Below are positions 62,452 to 64,000 of a stretch of DNA of 64,000 nucleotides, piece by piece. The number at the start of each line of letters is the position of its first letter. Within the stretch, counting starts at the first letter, position 1. The translations under genes and the position numbers were made by a program. The stretch comes from an uncultured Acidobacteriia bacterium (lineage in GTDB: Bacteria; Acidobacteriota; Terriglobia; Bryobacterales; Bryobacteraceae). The DNA lies in the NCBI GenBank assembly GCA_903851195.1, contig CAINNJ010000046.1:161989-225988 (forward strand). The letters are read 5' to 3'. The notes beneath the pieces were generated by a model. It did not search any database. It was not told where the DNA came from and saw nothing but the letters and a program-made list of their open reading frames with translations.

Positions 62452-62475
62452 GTTCAGCCGCTGGGGCGGCTGAAC
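62452..62475 (+). terminator. Perfect 10-bp hairpin after the cupin gene
   Basis: GTTCAGCCGC (62452-62461) and GCGGCTGAAC (62466-62475) with a TGGG loop, nine bases after the stop. No U-tract follows. More inverted repeats lie at 62520-62590. Confidence 0.6.
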
Positions 62476-62631
62476 GCGCGGATTGCTCCGATATTTAGCG
62501 CGGCTTCCGGCTTTTCGCGGAAGTCCGGCCGCCGGACACGTCGAAACGGTGAGTTCCTCCGACGTTTGACGCTGCGTCCGGCGGCTCTTGCCATCCGCTT
62601 TACCGCGACCGTTGGCCGATCCGGGAACGGC

Positions 62632-63273
62632 CTAACAGGTGCGTTTGCGGCGGACGATCATACCGAAGCCCAGCAGAGCCGTGCCCAGTAAACCAAAGGT
62701 GGCCGGTTCCGGAGTGGTAGAAGCGAGATTGCCCTGTACGGTGGTCTGTCCGGGAACGGTGCCGGAATTCGGGTCCACAATTCTGGTCTGGTTGGTGATC
62801 TGAAACAGCGTATCGCCGAAGTTGCCGGTTGTCGCGCCGCTGGTGCCCGGTCCCAACTGCAGGGGCGCCCAATAGATATCGATGGAGCTGGAATCGTTGT
62901 AGATGGTACCGCCGGTGGAGGTTCCCACGAAGAGACCGGAGGCGTTGTCCGTCACATCGGTAATCATGATGTTGAACGTAAACCCGGAAAAGGTAGCTCC
63001 CGTGCCCATTGCCTGTGTGGAGCAGGTTGCGCAGCGAAGCGTGAACGTGCCGAAATTCCCGTTGGAGGGAACGTTCACCGTGTCGCTGCCGTTGTCGACA
63101 TAAGTGAGAGTGGCGGACTGGCCCGACGCGCTGGAGATAACATTCGGCGTTCCTCCGTTGAAGCCGGTGCCGGCGCCGTTCGTAGTGTAAGTAATGGTGG
63201 CGGCAACCGATGTGGAAGCCATTGCGATGGCGAATGCTCCGAGTAATGCAGTCTGTTTGATTGTGTAGATCAT
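62632..63273 (-). CDS. PEP-CTERM sorting-domain protein
   Basis: 213 residues. Signal peptide MIYTIKQTALLGAFAIAMAS, a beta-rich Gly/Thr/Ser/Asn mature part (SGQSATLTYVDNGSDTVNVP) and the sorting tail TPEPATFGLLGTALLGFGMI followed by VRRKRTC. The PEP motif, hydrophobic helix and basic end direct processing by an exosortase system and surface or EPS association. ATG 63273 has GGGAG eleven bases upstream; a longer open frame begins at 63333 without support. Confidence 0.92.
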   Translation of the reverse strand: MIYTIKQTALLGAFAIAMASTSVAATITYTTNGAGTGFNGGTPNVISSASGQSATLTYVDNGSDTVNVPSNGNFGTFTLRCATCSTQAMGTGATFSGFTFNIMITDVTDNASGLFVGTSTGGTIYNDSSSIDIYWAPLQLGPGTSGATTGNFGDTLFQITNQTRIVDPNSGTVPGQTTVQGNLASTTPEPATFGLLGTALLGFGMIVRRKRTC

Positions 63274-63896
63274 CTTTGAGTGGTCTCCCTGTAGTGCAAC
63301 CACTACATAGCACTTGTGTGCCCATAAGAACATTTCGAATACGGAGCAATTTTGTACGAAACAGAGGGGTTTGAAACCAAACTGCCACGTACACGGACTT
63401 ATTGATGGGATGATTTGTTTGAAAGAAGATCAAAAGGAACGGGCACCCGGACCAAACCCCGGAACGGACCGAACCATAACATCGCTGTAACTAAGGCTCC
63501 GGGAAACGGGGAATGATTTGCAGAAACTGATTTGCATTTCCTGCGCCGAATCCTGTTCGATGACTACGCCGATCAGGTTTCCGTGGGACGGATAGTAGTA
63601 GTACATTGTCGCGCTGTTAATGCGGACGCGCCACGCAACCAATCAAGCAGTTAATTGAATACCAGCACGGATTGCGAAGAGATGGCTGGGAAGGGCAGAC
63701 CGGGCGCGCTCAGTCCTCGTCAGCGAGCATCCGAACCATCGAGCATGTAACCGGAACTGCACCGGGCCGATGAATCCACACGGGGAGGCCCTGCCGGAGT
63801 TTCACCACCGGGTCCGTTTCCGGAATGGAGTGATCATCAATCGCCGATGCTGGCACCGATGTTGTCGCCGATGTTGTCCGCACGAGTTGATCATAA
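63274..63896. other. Intergenic region, possibly with a truncated gene next to the IS element
   Basis: The left part holds the leader of the PEP-CTERM gene. A minus-strand frame (63710 to about 63890) reads TETDPVVKLRQGLPVWIHRP-like sequence and runs into the IS left end, so it may be the 3' remnant of an interrupted gene or a meaningless frame. No SD-supported start is visible. Confidence 0.35.
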
Positions 63897-64000
63897 CTAT
63901 AGTGGTCCCCAGAAATCAGACCGGGCAATAAGTTAATATTTCGACGGAGTCGTTAACAGGAGAAAGTTGATGACAACGACGAGAAAACAGTACAGTCCGA
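63897..64000 (+). mobile_element. Left end of an IS3-family insertion sequence (partial)
   Basis: From about 63897 the sequence TATAGTGGTCCCCAGAAATC has the look of an IS3-group terminal repeat, followed by a short leader and a transposase start. The exact outer base and any target duplication cannot be set, because the other end is outside the window. Confidence 0.6.
63970..64000 (+). CDS. IS3-family transposase OrfA (N-terminus only)
   Basis: MTTTRKQYSP is the classic beginning of IS3-family OrfA proteins (RRKQYSPEFKxKV...). AGGAGAAAGTTG directly before the ATG is a strong SD. The reading runs off the right edge after ten codons. OrfA supplies the DNA-binding helix-turn-helix of the transposase. 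Confidence 0.75.
   Translation, partial: MTTTRKQYSP

Noticed and set aside
63430..63642. Leftward 70-codon frame upstream of the PEP-CTERM gene
   Set aside because: No SD and no family resemblance; it lies in the probable leader region.

Overview
The window is a GC-rich bacterial chromosome segment that looks like Acidobacteriota, order Bryobacterales (Solibacter/Bryobacter-like). The pointers are a secreted protein with the Solibacter-type C-terminal fold (49258-50052), a DUF1592/DUF1552 pair with a haem CxxCH motif, a PEP-CTERM protein, many Tat/Sec-exported enzymes, and an ordinary acidobacterial set of housekeeping genes. No rRNA or tRNA gene was recognised. Assignment to a genus is inference.

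Layout. 1-6.1 kb: rimP-nusA-infB-ylxP translation/transcription operon on the minus strand behind a leader hairpin. 6.5-18.3 kb: a glycosyltransferase, a PLP enzyme, small proteins, a secreted M14 peptidase plus nucleoside hydrolase pair, uvrA, a sugar isomerase, and a stand-alone winged-helix regulator followed by a sigma factor, both flanked by matching 11-bp-period repeats. 18.5-25.5 kb: a five-gene minus-strand operon (DUF1592 c-type haem protein, DUF1552 protein, ankyrin protein, esterase, NADP-binding oxidoreductase).

25.5-35.3 kb is an accessory island. It holds a G-rich non-coding stretch, a frameshifted ParE-type toxin with an antitoxin remnant, an orphan sigma factor, a ribbon-helix-helix protein, a two-TM protein resembling the TRADD-N-associated membrane domain, and a five-gene operon with three tandem secreted trypsin/FGE-fold fusion proteins. 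The 3' ends of these three paralogues differ almost only at the first two bases of codons ending in C or T and are otherwise conserved. That is the signature left by a diversity-generating retroelement (DGR) in variable regions. No reverse transcriptase or template repeat lies in the window, so the mutator would have to act in trans. This is the most exciting signal here.

35.5-52.6 kb: GH51 arabinofuranosidase, SDR, aminotransferase, proS, ilvD, a pair of Rpn/PD-(D/E)XK-like genes (one full length, one only the C-terminal tail), transporters, a GT39 transferase, an enolase-superfamily dehydratase, an ATP-grasp ligase and a small DUF6027-like protein. 52.7-56.5 kb: a second conflict-type locus, a 118-residue orphan followed by a 1159-residue trypsin-NACHT-TPR protein, which has the architecture of NLR-like anti-phage sensors. 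56.6-61.1 kb: rsfS-rlmH-accD-folC operon with an unusual double FolC fusion. 61.1-64 kb: two secreted proteins, a PEP-CTERM protein and, at the right edge, the left end of an IS3-family element.

Taken together, a housekeeping backbone is interrupted by two trypsin-based systems, one apparently diversified at its ligand-binding C-type-lectin fold and one built as a STAND sensor.
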